A DNA stretch of 64,000 nucleotides from Saccharothrix tamanrassetensis (GTDB lineage Bacteria > Actinomycetota > Actinomycetes > Mycobacteriales > Pseudonocardiaceae): positions 310,001 to 374,000 of the forward strand of contig NZ_JACHJN010000003.1 of assembly GCF_014203665.1 (NCBI RefSeq), read 5' to 3'. The translations under genes were made by a program, and so were the position numbers. A model generated the notes under the pieces. It was not told where the DNA came from, made no database searches, and saw only the letters and a program-made list of their open reading frames with translations. Of the stretch, positions 1-8,347 are shown in pieces; position 1 is the first letter of the stretch; the number at the start of each line of letters is the position of its first letter.

Positions 1-1
1 G

Positions 2-766
2 GACCGGGCGACGCTGTGCATCTCGTCGCAGGCCGGCTGCGGCATGGCGTGCCCGTTCTGCGCGACCGGCCAGGGCGGGCTGACCCGGAACCTGTCCACG
101 GCGGAGATCGTGGACCAGGTGCGGCGCGGTGCCGCCGCCATGCGCGACGGTGAGCTGCCCGGTGGACCGGGACGGCTGTCGAACATCGTGTTCATGGGCA
201 TGGGCGAGCCGCTGGCGAACTACAAGCGCGTGATCGAGGCGGTGCACCGGATCTGCGACCCGGCTCCCGGCGGGCTGGGGATCTCGCAGCGGTCGGTCAC
301 GGTGTCGACGGTGGGCCTGGTGCCCGCGATCCGGAAGATGACCGAGGAGGACCTCCAGGTCCGGCTGGCGGTGTCGCTGCACACGCCGGACGACGAGCTG
401 CGCGACACGCTGGTGCCGGTCAACACGCGGTGGAAGGTCGCCGAGGTGCTGGAGGCCGCGAGGGGCTACGCGGACCGGACCGGCCGGCGGGTCTCCATCG
501 AGTACGCGTTGATCCGGGACATCAACGACCAGGGCTGGCGCGCGGACATGCTGGGCAAGGTCCTGCGCAGGCACCTGGGGCAGCTGGTGCACGTGAACGT
601 GATCCCGCTGAACCCGACGCCGGGCAGCAAGTGGGACGCCTCGCCGAAGCCGGTGGAACGCGAGTTCGTGCGCCGGGTCGAGGCCCAGGGCGTCGCCTGC
701 ACGGTGCGCGACACCCGGGGCCAGGAGATCGCCGCCGCCTGCGGGCAGCTGGCCGCCGAGGGCTGA
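2..766 (+). CDS. rlmN: 23S rRNA/tRNA adenine-C2 methyltransferase RlmN (5' partial)
   Basis: Radical-SAM enzyme that methylates C2 of an adenosine in 23S rRNA, and of A37 in some tRNAs. The reading frame enters at the left edge, so the N-terminal part is missing. The cluster-binding motif CGMACPFC (Cys-x3-Cys-x2-Cys) lies near the start. GMGEPLANY is the SAM-binding GGE-like motif. The C-terminal AACGQL carries the methyl-carrier cysteine typical of RlmN, so both catalytic parts are visible. It converges with the phosphatase gene, whose stop is only a few bases away. In Mycobacterium the same gene sits upstream of the dxr-rip-ispG block, as here. Confidence 0.95.
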   Translation, partial: DRATLCISSQAGCGMACPFCATGQGGLTRNLSTAEIVDQVRRGAAAMRDGELPGGPGRLSNIVFMGMGEPLANYKRVIEAVHRICDPAPGGLGISQRSVTVSTVGLVPAIRKMTEEDLQVRLAVSLHTPDDELRDTLVPVNTRWKVAEVLEAARGYADRTGRRVSIEYALIRDINDQGWRADMLGKVLRRHLGQLVHVNVIPLNPTPGSKWDASPKPVEREFVRRVEAQGVACTVRDTRGQEIAAACGQLAAEG

Positions 767-772
767 GCCGGG

Positions 773-1468
773 TCAGCCCACGGTCACGACGACGGCGGTG
801 GCGTTGTCGTTGCCGCCGGCGGCGTCCGACGCCTCCACGAGGGTGCGGACCATGGCGTCCGGGGTGGGCTGCCGGCTCAGCGTCTCCAGGATCCGGTGGT
901 ACGGCACCTGTTCGGCCACGCCGTCGGTGCACAGCAGGTACACGTCGCCGGATCGGGGCGTGATCTTCACCAGGTCCGGTTCCGGCTGCCCGGGGTGGCC
1001 GATGTAGCGGGTCAGCTGGTAGCGGGCCGCCGCTGCCTCGCCCGAGTCGAACGGGTACCAGCCGTGCACCGCGCCCAGCCACGCCATGGTGTGGTCGACG
1101 GTGAGCAGTTCCAGCAGGCCCGCGCGCAGCCGGTACAGCCGGGAGTCGCCGATCTGCACCAGCCAGAAGCCGTCGGGCAGCTCGACCAGGGCCGTCAGCG
1201 TGCAGCCCGCCAGGCCGCCGATCTGCCGGCCGTAGTCGCCGACCCGGCGCTGCGCCTCGGCCACCGCGTCGACGGGCGAGCCGCCGGAACGCACGCCGGC
1301 GACCAGCAGGTCCACCGCCGTCCGCCCGGCCATGGTGCTGCCGGGGCCGTCGCCCATGCCGTCGGCCACCGCCGCCAGCAGCGGGCCGGTGCTCAGGTGT
1401 GCCACGTCGAAGTTCGCGGGGTAGCGGCGGCCGGGGGTGGTGCCGGCCGCCGCGGTCAGGGCTGTCAC
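773..1468 (-). CDS. PP2C-family Ser/Thr protein phosphatase
   Basis: Predicted metal-dependent protein phosphatase of 231 residues with a GTG start. VADGMGDGPG (about residues 34-43) is the PP2C metal-binding DGMG motif, LLCTDGV is the second aspartate motif, and GGNDNATAVVV near the C-terminus is the conserved GxDN block. The usual N-terminal NxD element is reduced to NFD. No membrane segment is seen, so it is probably cytosolic. It starts 10 bases after the carbonic anhydrase stop, so the two are probably cotranscribed. A Ser/Thr kinase gene is divergent about 0.6 kb away, which suggests but does not prove a kinase/phosphatase pair. Confidence 0.85.
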   Translation of the reverse strand: MTALTAAAGTTPGRRYPANFDVAHLSTGPLLAAVADGMGDGPGSTMAGRTAVDLLVAGVRSGGSPVDAVAEAQRRVGDYGRQIGGLAGCTLTALVELPDGFWLVQIGDSRLYRLRAGLLELLTVDHTMAWLGAVHGWYPFDSGEAAAARYQLTRYIGHPGQPEPDLVKITPRSGDVYLLCTDGVAEQVPYHRILETLSRQPTPDAMVRTLVEASDAAGGNDNATAVVVTVG

Positions 1469-1478
1469 GCCACGAAGG

Positions 1479-1967
1479 TTAGGCGACCTCGGTCAGCTTC
1501 CCGGTCGCGACGTCGAACACGAACCCCCGGATCGAGTCCTTCACCGGCACGTACGGGCTGTTGCGGATCCGGCCGATCGACTGCCGCACGTCCTCGTCCA
1601 GGTCCTTGAACGACTCCGCCGCCCACGGCGGCTTCACGCCCACCTCGTCCTGGATCGAGCGCTTGAACTCGTCGTCGGTGAACGTCAGCATCCCGCAGTC
1701 GGTGTGGTGGATGAGGATGATCTCCTTGGTGCCCAGCAGGCGCTGGCTGATCGCCAGCGACCGGATCTCGTCTTCGGTGACCACGCCGCCCGCGTTGCGG
1801 ATGACGTGCGCCTCGCCCTCGTTCAGGCCCAGCACCCGGTATACGTCCAGGCGCGCGTCCATGCACGCCACCACGGCGACGTGCTTCGACGGGGGCAGCG
1901 GCAGCGGGCCGGTGAACTGCTCGACGTAGGCGGCGTTGTTGGCCAGGAGTTCGTCCGTGACGGACAT
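1479..1967 (-). CDS. Beta-class carbonic anhydrase
   Basis: Zinc enzyme interconverting CO2 and bicarbonate. The 162-residue length matches the small mycobacterial enzyme Rv1284. VVACMDARLDV supplies the first zinc cysteine and the Asp-Arg dyad, and HHTDCGM supplies the zinc histidine and second cysteine. The ATG at 1965-1967 is chosen because GGAG lies 7 bases upstream and the family begins there; the open frame continues upstream without similarity. It is divergent from the Ser/Thr kinase gene and leads a probable two-gene unit with the PP2C phosphatase. Confidence 0.93.
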   Translation of the reverse strand: MSVTDELLANNAAYVEQFTGPLPLPPSKHVAVVACMDARLDVYRVLGLNEGEAHVIRNAGGVVTEDEIRSLAISQRLLGTKEIILIHHTDCGMLTFTDDEFKRSIQDEVGVKPPWAAESFKDLDEDVRQSIGRIRNSPYVPVKDSIRGFVFDVATGKLTEVA

Positions 1968-2034
1968 GGCGGATCTCCATCTCACAGTGAGCAAGTGAAT
2001 GTGTGCGCTGCGCGACACTGAGCCAACTGTCGTA

Positions 2035-2048
2035 TGCGCACGTGCGCA
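2035..2048. promoter_or_regulatory. Perfect 14-bp palindrome in the divergent carbonic anhydrase/kinase promoter region
   Basis: TGCGCACGTGCGCA reads the same on both strands. It lies in the 140-bp divergent region, 61 bases before the kinase GTG. A dimeric regulator could bind here; none is identified. Confidence 0.4.
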
Positions 2049-2108
2049 ACAGCGTTCACAAGGTGGGAAGCGAAGGCGGATAACATCTGCCCGACAAGGG
2101 GGGACGGG

Positions 2109-3695
2109 GTGGAATCGAAGCTGGTCGCGGGCAGGTACCGGAAGCTCCGCGAGCTGGGCCGGGGCGGCATGGGGGTCGTCTGGCTCGCCGAGGACCAGGT
2201 CATCGGGCGGCGGGTCGCGCTCAAGGAGCTGCGCACGTCGTCGCGGACCGAGCTGGAGCGGGTGCTGCGGGAAGCCCGCACGGCCGGCCGGCTGAACAGC
2301 CCGGCGGTGGTCACCGTGCACGACGTGCTGTCCGAGCACGGCATCACCTACATCGTGATGGAGCTGGTCGAAGCGCCGACGCTGGCCGACCTGATGCGCA
2401 CCGGGCCGATGCCCGCGCCGAGGGTGGAGGCGATCGGGCTGGAGGTGCTCAAGGCGCTGGAGACCGCGCACGCGGCGGGTGTCGTGCACCGGGACGTCAA
2501 GCCCGGCAACGTCATGGTGCTGCCCGACGGCGGCGTGAAGCTCGCCGACTTCGGCATCGCCCGCGCCATGGACGACCCGGGCCTCACCGCGACCGGCGGC
2601 GTCATGGGCTCGCCCGGCTACATGGCCCCCGAGCTGTTCCACGGCCGACCGCCGTCACCCGCCTCCGACCTGTGGGCGCTGGGCGCCACCATGTTCCACG
2701 CCGCCGAGGGCCGTTCGCCGTTCCAGCGCGAGACGACCGCCGCGACCATGCACGCGATCATGTACGAGGAGCCGGTCCTGGTGCGCACCACGGAACCGTT
2801 GGCCGGCGTCGTGATGGGGCTGCTCACCCAGTCCGCCGAGGCGCGCCTCACCGCCGCGCAGGTCCGGGCGCACCTCACCGACCGCACCAGGGCCGTTCCC
2901 CGCGAGCCCGACACGGTGGTCATCGAGGCCCCGACGTCGTTCGTCACCACCGCGCCGCCGTCGGACACCAGGCCGGGCCGGGGCGACGCGTGGGACGACG
3001 AGACGCCCAAGCCGAAGCGCCGGATCGCGGTGCCGGCGGGGGCTGCCGTGGCCGTCACGGCGCTCGCGCTCATGGCCGTGTTCGTGCTGTTCCCGGAGGC
3101 CGAGCCGGGTCGGGCCTCCGGCGCGCAGGACACCGGGCCGTCCGGTGCGGTCACCACGACGACGGGGACGTCCGCCGGGACGTCGTCTGCGGCGAGCAGC
3201 ACTTCCGCTCCGAGCACCACCACGACGACCACGACCGCCGCCGTGACGACGTCACAGGGCGCGGCACCGCCCCCGGCCGTTGCGACGACCACCACCACGA
3301 CCGCTGCCACGCCGGCCCGTGAGACGACGGTGTTCACCCGGTTCCGCAACGCGGAGGGCTGGCACTACAGCGGTTCGGCGCTGCTCGGTGTGCCGGCCGG
3401 GTACGCCGCCGAGGGGCCGCTGGGCAAGCTCGCCGTCAACCCCGAGCCCGGCACCCGGCCGCTGTACTCGTGCAAGATCGCCGGCAGTGCGGACCGGATG
3501 AGCTCGGTGTCCGCGAACTGCGAGAACCAGCAGGTCTACGGCGTGGTGGGGCACATCTTCACGGCCAGGCCGGCGGACGCCCCGGCGCAGCCGATCTACC
3601 GGTGCAACATGGGCGGGCACCACTTCGAGTCGCTCAGCCCGAGCTGCGAGGGCAAGACTGTGGAGTTCCAGCTGGGCTGGGTGCTCGGGAACTAG
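2109..3695 (+). CDS. Transmembrane Ser/Thr protein kinase with Cys-rich C-terminal outer domain
   Basis: Hanks-type kinase of 528 residues. It has the glycine loop GRGGMGVVW, VALKEL with the catalytic lysine (about residue 38), HRDVKPGN (about 128), DFGIAR and GSPGYMAPE. A juxtamembrane stretch leads to one membrane helix (about 302-325), then a Thr/Ser-rich spacer. The outer domain of about 115 residues has two related units, RPLYSCKI...SSVSANCE and QPIYRCNM...ESLSPSCE, each with two cysteines. The GTG at 2109 is chosen for the AAGGGGGG just upstream; the frame could begin at 2034. PknB-type PASTA repeats are absent, so a different signal is presumably sensed. Confidence 0.9.
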   Translation: MESKLVAGRYRKLRELGRGGMGVVWLAEDQVIGRRVALKELRTSSRTELERVLREARTAGRLNSPAVVTVHDVLSEHGITYIVMELVEAPTLADLMRTGPMPAPRVEAIGLEVLKALETAHAAGVVHRDVKPGNVMVLPDGGVKLADFGIARAMDDPGLTATGGVMGSPGYMAPELFHGRPPSPASDLWALGATMFHAAEGRSPFQRETTAATMHAIMYEEPVLVRTTEPLAGVVMGLLTQSAEARLTAAQVRAHLTDRTRAVPREPDTVVIEAPTSFVTTAPPSDTRPGRGDAWDDETPKPKRRIAVPAGAAVAVTALALMAVFVLFPEAEPGRASGAQDTGPSGAVTTTTGTSAGTSSAASSTSAPSTTTTTTTAAVTTSQGAAPPPAVATTTTTTAATPARETTVFTRFRNAEGWHYSGSALLGVPAGYAAEGPLGKLAVNPEPGTRPLYSCKIAGSADRMSSVSANCENQQVYGVVGHIFTARPADAPAQPIYRCNMGGHHFESLSPSCEGKTVEFQLGWVLGN

Positions 3696-3726
3696 CGTCC
3701 CGGGCAGTACGTCCGGCGGTGTGGTG

Positions 3727-3748
3727 GGCCGGCGATGCGGCGCCGGCC
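3727..3748. terminator. Bidirectional stem-loop between convergent genes
   Basis: GGCCGGCG and CGCCGGCC form a perfect 8-bp stem around a 6-base loop. It sits in the 68-bp gap between the 3' ends of the kinase and the DUF2631 gene. There is no U-tract, as is common in actinobacteria. Confidence 0.55.
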
Positions 3749-3763
3749 GGCGGGGCGGTACCG

Positions 3764-4021
3764 CTAGCGGCGCCACGAGGTGCGGCTGCGCACCTGGTCC
3801 CAGATCAGCAGCAGCGCCAGGCCGGTGCCGAACGCGATCACCCAGATGTCCTCGGTCCGGCCGTGGTGGTTGCCGATCAGCAGGGAGAACGTGGCCAGCA
3901 CGGACACCCAGCCGGCGATCTTCATGCCCTTGGGGAGACTGCCGTGCCAACCCCAGTCGGCAGACGGCTCGTCGTGGGTGTCGACCGCCGGACGCTTGTC
4001 CGGTTCCGAGGACGAAGACAC
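3764..4021 (-). CDS. Small membrane protein, DUF2631-like
   Basis: Protein of 85 residues. A hydrophilic N-terminal part contains SADWGWHG, followed by two hydrophobic helices around GNHHGRTEDIW. This pattern fits the DUF2631 family of actinobacterial membrane proteins, whose mycobacterial member also lies near dxr; the family call is from memory. The function is unknown. The GTG start at 4019-4021 is chosen for GAAGG about 10 bases upstream. Other in-frame GTG codons lie slightly upstream. It is divergent from the ABC importer operon. Confidence 0.72.
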   Translation of the reverse strand: MSSSSEPDKRPAVDTHDEPSADWGWHGSLPKGMKIAGWVSVLATFSLLIGNHHGRTEDIWVIAFGTGLALLLIWDQVRSRTSWRR

Positions 4022-4201
4022 AGCCGCACGACCTTCCTGCCCGATCACGTTCACCAACGCCGGCAATCGTCGCACATGGCGGGCGCGCGCGAGACGTGAG
4101 GTGCGCGGCACCGCCCCGGCGTCTACCCTCGGCCGCTGTTCGACCACGGGCGCCGCCCGGGGGCTGCCGTAGCCGCCCGCACGTGCCGGAAAGGCGACGA
4201 G

Positions 4202-5353
4202 TTGACCGAACAGCCCGGCTTCCACCCGGCCGAGGAGCCGACCCCGGACACCTTCGCACCCGTCGAAGTCGGTCTGCACGGGGTGACCAAGCGGTTCTCC
4301 GACCAGACCGCAGTGGACGACATCACGCTGCGGGTCCACGAAGGCGAGTTCTTCTCCGTGCTCGGGCCGTCCGGCTGCGGCAAGACGACGCTGCTGCGCA
4401 TGGTCGCCGGGTTCGAGCACCCGGACGCGGGCCGGATCGAGCTGGACGGCGTGGACATGGTGGGCGTGCCGCCCTACCGGCGGGACGTGAACACGGTCTT
4501 CCAGTCCTACGCGCTGTTCCCGCACATGTCGGTGTGGGACAACGTGGCGTACGGCGTGAAGCGCAAGGGCGTCAAGGGTGACGCGCTCAAGAAGACCGTC
4601 GGCGAACACCTGGAGCTGGTGCGGCTGAGCCCGTTCGCCAAGCGCCGCCCGGCGCAGCTGTCCGGTGGCCAGCAGCAGCGGGTGGCGATCGCACGGGCGC
4701 TCGCCGCCGGGCCGCGGCTGCTGCTGCTGGACGAGCCGCTGGGCGCGCTGGACGCCGTGCTGCGCAAGGAACTCCGGATGGAGCTGATGCGCATCCAGCG
4801 CGAGGTCGGCACGACGTTCCTCTACGTGACGCACGACCAGGAGGAAGCCCTGGTCCTGTCGCACCGGATCGCCGTGATGAACGCCGGGAAGCTGGAGCAG
4901 GTCGGCTACCCGGAGGACGTGTACGAACGCCCGGCGACCCGGTTCGTGGCCGGGTTCATCGGCACCTCGAACATCCTGGACGCCAAGGTGTCCGGTGTGG
5001 ACGGTCACCGGGTGGAACTGGACGCGCCGGGCGTGACGCGGCTGCGCGCACCGCTGCACGGCGAAGTGCGGCACGGGCAGCGCGTCGCGGCGACCGTGCG
5101 CCCGGAGAAGGTGCACCTGTACGACCAGGCGGGCGAGCCGCCGTCGGGCTGGTGCGTGTTGAACGGCACCGTCCGCGATGTCGTGTACACCGGGGTGTCG
5201 ACGCAGTACGTGGTCCACATCCCCGGTGGCGGCGAGCTGGTCGCTTTCGTGCAGAACACGCGCCGGATCGACGACGCCGGCGCGCCGGGGCAGCCCGTGC
5301 GGCTGGCCTGGGATCCCGACTTCACCGTGCTGTTGGAGAGCGCCGATGACTGA
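4202..5353 (+). CDS. potA: ABC transporter ATP-binding protein, spermidine/putrescine type
   Basis: ATPase subunit of a polyamine-type importer, 383 residues. Walker A is GPSGCGKTT, the signature is LSGGQQQRVAIARAL, Walker B is LLLLDEPLGALD, and the H-loop is VTHDQEEAL. The last 110 residues form the TOBE-type regulatory domain of the PotA/MalK group. The start is TTG with AAAGG 7 bases upstream. Its stop overlaps the ATG of the binding-protein gene (ATGACTGA), indicating translational coupling. The four-gene order is ATPase, binding protein, permease, permease. The actual substrate is inferred from family only. Confidence 0.92.
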   Translation: MTEQPGFHPAEEPTPDTFAPVEVGLHGVTKRFSDQTAVDDITLRVHEGEFFSVLGPSGCGKTTLLRMVAGFEHPDAGRIELDGVDMVGVPPYRRDVNTVFQSYALFPHMSVWDNVAYGVKRKGVKGDALKKTVGEHLELVRLSPFAKRRPAQLSGGQQQRVAIARALAAGPRLLLLDEPLGALDAVLRKELRMELMRIQREVGTTFLYVTHDQEEALVLSHRIAVMNAGKLEQVGYPEDVYERPATRFVAGFIGTSNILDAKVSGVDGHRVELDAPGVTRLRAPLHGEVRHGQRVAATVRPEKVHLYDQAGEPPSGWCVLNGTVRDVVYTGVSTQYVVHIPGGGELVAFVQNTRRIDDAGAPGQPVRLAWDPDFTVLLESADD

Positions 5354-6491
5354 ACGAAACCTCCGGATCGCCCGCCTGTGGGACGTGGACAGCCGGCGGG
5401 TCACCCGGCGGACCGTGCTGCGCTCCACGGCGTTCTTCGCGCTGGCCGCGACGGGCGCGTGCGGGGTCGGCGAGGCGCCGAGCACGAGCAGTGCGCCCAC
5501 CTCGAAGGTCAAGGCGTCCAACGCCAGGAGCGAGCCGAAGCTCAACTTCTACAACTGGACCGACTACATCGCGCCGGACACGCTGTCGGGCTTCAGGACG
5601 GCGAGCGGCATCGACGTCACCTACGACAACTTCAGCACCAACGACGAGATGGAAGCCAAGATCGCGTCCGGCGCGGCGGGCTACGACCTCGTGGTGCCCA
5701 GCGACAACTTCCTGCGCCGGTTCCTGCGGTCGGGTCTGCTGTCACCGCTGGACCACGACCTGCTGCCGAACCTGAAGAACCTGGACAAGCGGTTCACCGA
5801 GGCCGACTACGACCCGGGCAACGCGTACTCCGTGCCGTGGGCGTGGGGGACGACGGGCCTGGCGTACTCGAAGTCGCAGCTCGGGGACGTGACCGGCTTC
5901 TCCGCCTACGACCTGGCCGCCGCGCAGGGGCGCAGCACGATCCTGGACGAGGCGCGGGACGCGCTGGCGCTGGGGCTGTTGAAGGCCGGCCACGACCCGA
6001 ACACCACCGACACCGGGCAGATCGGCGAAGCGGTGGCGGTGCTGCTGGAGTTGAAGAAGAAGATCGGGCAGATCACCTCCGACGTGATCGAGCCGCTGAC
6101 CGGCGGGCAGGTCCCGCTGGCCCAGGCCTACTCCGGCGACGCGTTCCAGGCGCGGGAAGCCAACCCGGACATCGCCTACGCCATCCCGGGCGAAGGCGGT
6201 CTGTCCTACGTGGACCTGCTGTGCGTGCCGAAGGACGCACCGCACGCGGAGAACGCGCACAGGTTCATCGACTACATCCTCGGCGCCGAGGTGGGTGCGG
6301 CGTTGGCGAACGCGGTCCGGTACGGCAGCCCGAACGCCGCCGCCAAGCCGTTGATCGACAAGGAGTTGCTGGACGACCCGCTGGTGTACCCGTCGGCGGA
6401 GCGGTTGGCGAAGCTGCCGTTCACCAAGGACCTCGGCGGCGAGGTGGAGGCCCGCTACGCCGACGCGTGGACGAAGGTCAAGACCGGCTGA
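5346..6491 (+). CDS. potD: Polyamine-type extracellular solute-binding protein
   Basis: Substrate-binding lipoprotein of 381 residues. The N-terminus has paired arginines (SRRVTRRTVLRS) before a hydrophobic stretch and a cysteine in ATGAC. This suggests Tat export and an imperfect lipobox. The mature part begins LNFYNWTDYIAP, the typical opening of PotD/PotF proteins, and contains YDLVVPSDNFL and the YSVPWAWGTTG segment of the family. The ATG overlaps the stop of the ATPase gene. It would deliver the ligand to the two permeases encoded next. Confidence 0.9.
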   Translation: MTERNLRIARLWDVDSRRVTRRTVLRSTAFFALAATGACGVGEAPSTSSAPTSKVKASNARSEPKLNFYNWTDYIAPDTLSGFRTASGIDVTYDNFSTNDEMEAKIASGAAGYDLVVPSDNFLRRFLRSGLLSPLDHDLLPNLKNLDKRFTEADYDPGNAYSVPWAWGTTGLAYSKSQLGDVTGFSAYDLAAAQGRSTILDEARDALALGLLKAGHDPNTTDTGQIGEAVAVLLELKKKIGQITSDVIEPLTGGQVPLAQAYSGDAFQAREANPDIAYAIPGEGGLSYVDLLCVPKDAPHAENAHRFIDYILGAEVGAALANAVRYGSPNAAAKPLIDKELLDDPLVYPSAERLAKLPFTKDLGGEVEARYADAWTKVKTG

Positions 6492-6543
6492 CCGGGAAGC
6501 TCGTGAAGCTCCGGATCACGGTGGAGTAGCGGTATGCGGCACG

Positions 6544-6569
6544 GCCTGCCCGGCGCAGTCGGGGCAGGC
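6544..6569 (+). terminator. Intra-operon stem-loop
   Basis: GCCTGCCC and GGGCAGGC pair perfectly around a 10-base loop. The hairpin lies between the binding-protein gene and the first permease gene. It could reduce read-through or protect the 3' end of the upstream message, which must be more abundant than that of the permeases. Confidence 0.45.
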
Positions 6570-6658
6570 GGGCCTGGGAGCGGAACGCCACGTCGCCCTG
6601 CATGCGCGCCCAGCGCGGAAGCGCGGGCGTTCGCGGTGTGACACTAGGGTGTGCGCTC

Positions 6659-7507
6659 GTGCTTCCGTCACGGCGCAGGTGGCTCGTCGCTACCGGCCTC
6701 CTCGCTCCTACCGGCCTCTGGCTGGGGATCTTCCTGATCGCGCCGCTGGCGCTGGTGGTGCAGTTCAGCTTCGCCACCCGGGACACCGGGGTGGCCCGGG
6801 CGGTGCTGCCGTGGACCACGCAGGCGTATCTGACCGCGTTGGATCCGGCGTTCCTGCCGATCTTCGGGCGGACGCTGGCGTACGCGGGTGCCACCACCGG
6901 GCTGTGCCTGCTGCTGGGTTTTCCGTTGGCGTGGTTCATCGCGCGGCACGGCGGGAAGTACCGGACGGTGTTGCTGGCGGCGGTGCTGGTGCCGTTCTGG
7001 TCCAGCTACCTGGCGCGGATCTACGCGTGGAAGGCGTTGCTGGACGGAGAGGGGCTGGTCAACCGGCTGCTCGGGCTGATCGGGTTGGACCGGGACGGCG
7101 GCTTCCTGTTGACGGACGGCGCCGTGGTGCTGGGCCTGACGTACGGGTTCCTGCCGTTCATGGTGTTGCCGCTGTACGTGGCCTGCGAGCGGTTCGACCA
7201 CCGGCTGGTGGAGGCCTCGTACGACTTGGGGCACGGGCGGGTGTCCACCTTCGTGAAGGTCGTGCTGCCCGGGGTCCTGCCGGGTGTCCTGGCCGGGTCG
7301 TTGCTGGTGCTGGTGCCGGCGGCGGGCGACTTCGTGACGCCTCGGTTGTTGGGCGGAGTCGACCAGTCGACGTTCGGCAGTGTGATCGACGATCAGTTCC
7401 GGGGTGGCAACAACTGGCCGCTCGGGTCGGCGATGGCGGTGTTGCTGCTGGTGCTCGTCGTGGTGGTGCTGGTGTTGCGCGGGCGTCGCGGGGAGGACGT
7501 GCTGTGA
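6659..7507 (+). CDS. potB: ABC transporter permease, PotB type
   Basis: First membrane subunit of the polyamine-type importer, 282 residues with about six helices. The cytoplasmic loop EASYDLGHGRVSTFVKVVLPGVLPG is the EAA motif that contacts the ATPase. The GTG at 6659 is chosen because the first helix follows within about 15 residues and AGGG lies upstream. The frame is open from 6602 and GTG 6638 is an alternative. The stop overlaps the next permease by four bases (GTGA), so the two are translationally coupled. Confidence 0.88.
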   Translation: MLPSRRRWLVATGLLAPTGLWLGIFLIAPLALVVQFSFATRDTGVARAVLPWTTQAYLTALDPAFLPIFGRTLAYAGATTGLCLLLGFPLAWFIARHGGKYRTVLLAAVLVPFWSSYLARIYAWKALLDGEGLVNRLLGLIGLDRDGGFLLTDGAVVLGLTYGFLPFMVLPLYVACERFDHRLVEASYDLGHGRVSTFVKVVLPGVLPGVLAGSLLVLVPAAGDFVTPRLLGGVDQSTFGSVIDDQFRGGNNWPLGSAMAVLLLVLVVVVLVLRGRRGEDVL

Positions 7508-8316
7508 ATCGTCGCCCGTGGGTGTTGGGTGGAATCGCCGGCGGTGTATTCGTCTTCCTGTACGCGCCTATTGCGTGGTTGGCCGTCGTGTCGTTCAACG
7601 ATTCACGGTCGCTGAGCCGGATCACCGGTTTTTCGATTCGGTGGTACGCGGAATTGTTCGACGATTCCAGAGTGCTGGAGTCCTTGGGGCTGACGTTGCG
7701 GCTCGCGGTGACCAGCGCGGTGGTTTCCACCGTGATCGGCACGTTGGCGGCGTTCGGGTTGCGGCGGGCGTTCCCGGGACGCGGGTTGTGGACGGTGCTG
7801 CTGAGTCTGCCGCTGGTGGTACCGGAGGTGGTGCTCGGCGTGGCGCTGCTGGGGTTCTGCGTGAAGCTGGCGGGGATCCCGCTGGGGTTCGGGGCGCTGC
7901 TGGCGGCGCACGTGGCGTTCTCGCTGAGCTTCGTGGTGGTCGTGGTGCGGGCGCGGGTCGCCGGGGTGGACCACCGGCTGGAGGAGGCCGCGGCGGATCT
8001 GGGGGCGGGACCGTGGGTGGCGTTCCGGACGGTCACCCTGCCGCTGGTCGCGCCCGCTGTGGCGGCGGGGGCGGCGTTCGCGTTCCTGCTGTCGTTCGAC
8101 GACGTGGTGACGTCGAGCTACCTGACCGGGGTGGGTTCGACGACGTTGCCGGTGTTCGTCTACGCGCAGGCGGGCAAGCGAGGGGTGTCGCCGGAGATCG
8201 TCGCGCTGTCCACGCTGATGGTCGCGGTCAGTGCGGCGCTGCTGGTGGCGGGCGTGATGCTGGCGAGCAGGCGTGCCCGGGCGTCAACTTTCGTCGAGTC
8301 GATCCGCGACCAATGA
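7504..8316 (+). CDS. potC: ABC transporter permease, PotC type
   Basis: Second membrane subunit, 270 residues. The first helix begins at about residue 8, and the motif EEAAADLGAGPWVAFRTVTLP is the EAA loop. LLSFDDVVTSSYLTG near the C-terminus is characteristic of PotC-like permeases. The GTG start overlaps the preceding stop in GTGA. It completes the importer; no further gene is coupled to it, and the sensor kinase starts about 30 bases later with its own ribosome site. Confidence 0.9.
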   Translation: MNRRPWVLGGIAGGVFVFLYAPIAWLAVVSFNDSRSLSRITGFSIRWYAELFDDSRVLESLGLTLRLAVTSAVVSTVIGTLAAFGLRRAFPGRGLWTVLLSLPLVVPEVVLGVALLGFCVKLAGIPLGFGALLAAHVAFSLSFVVVVVRARVAGVDHRLEEAAADLGAGPWVAFRTVTLPLVAPAVAAGAAFAFLLSFDDVVTSSYLTGVGSTTLPVFVYAQAGKRGVSPEIVALSTLMVAVSAALLVAGVMLASRRARASTFVESIRDQ

Positions 8317-8347
8317 ACGCGGCCGGACAGCGGGAGGTTGTTTAACG

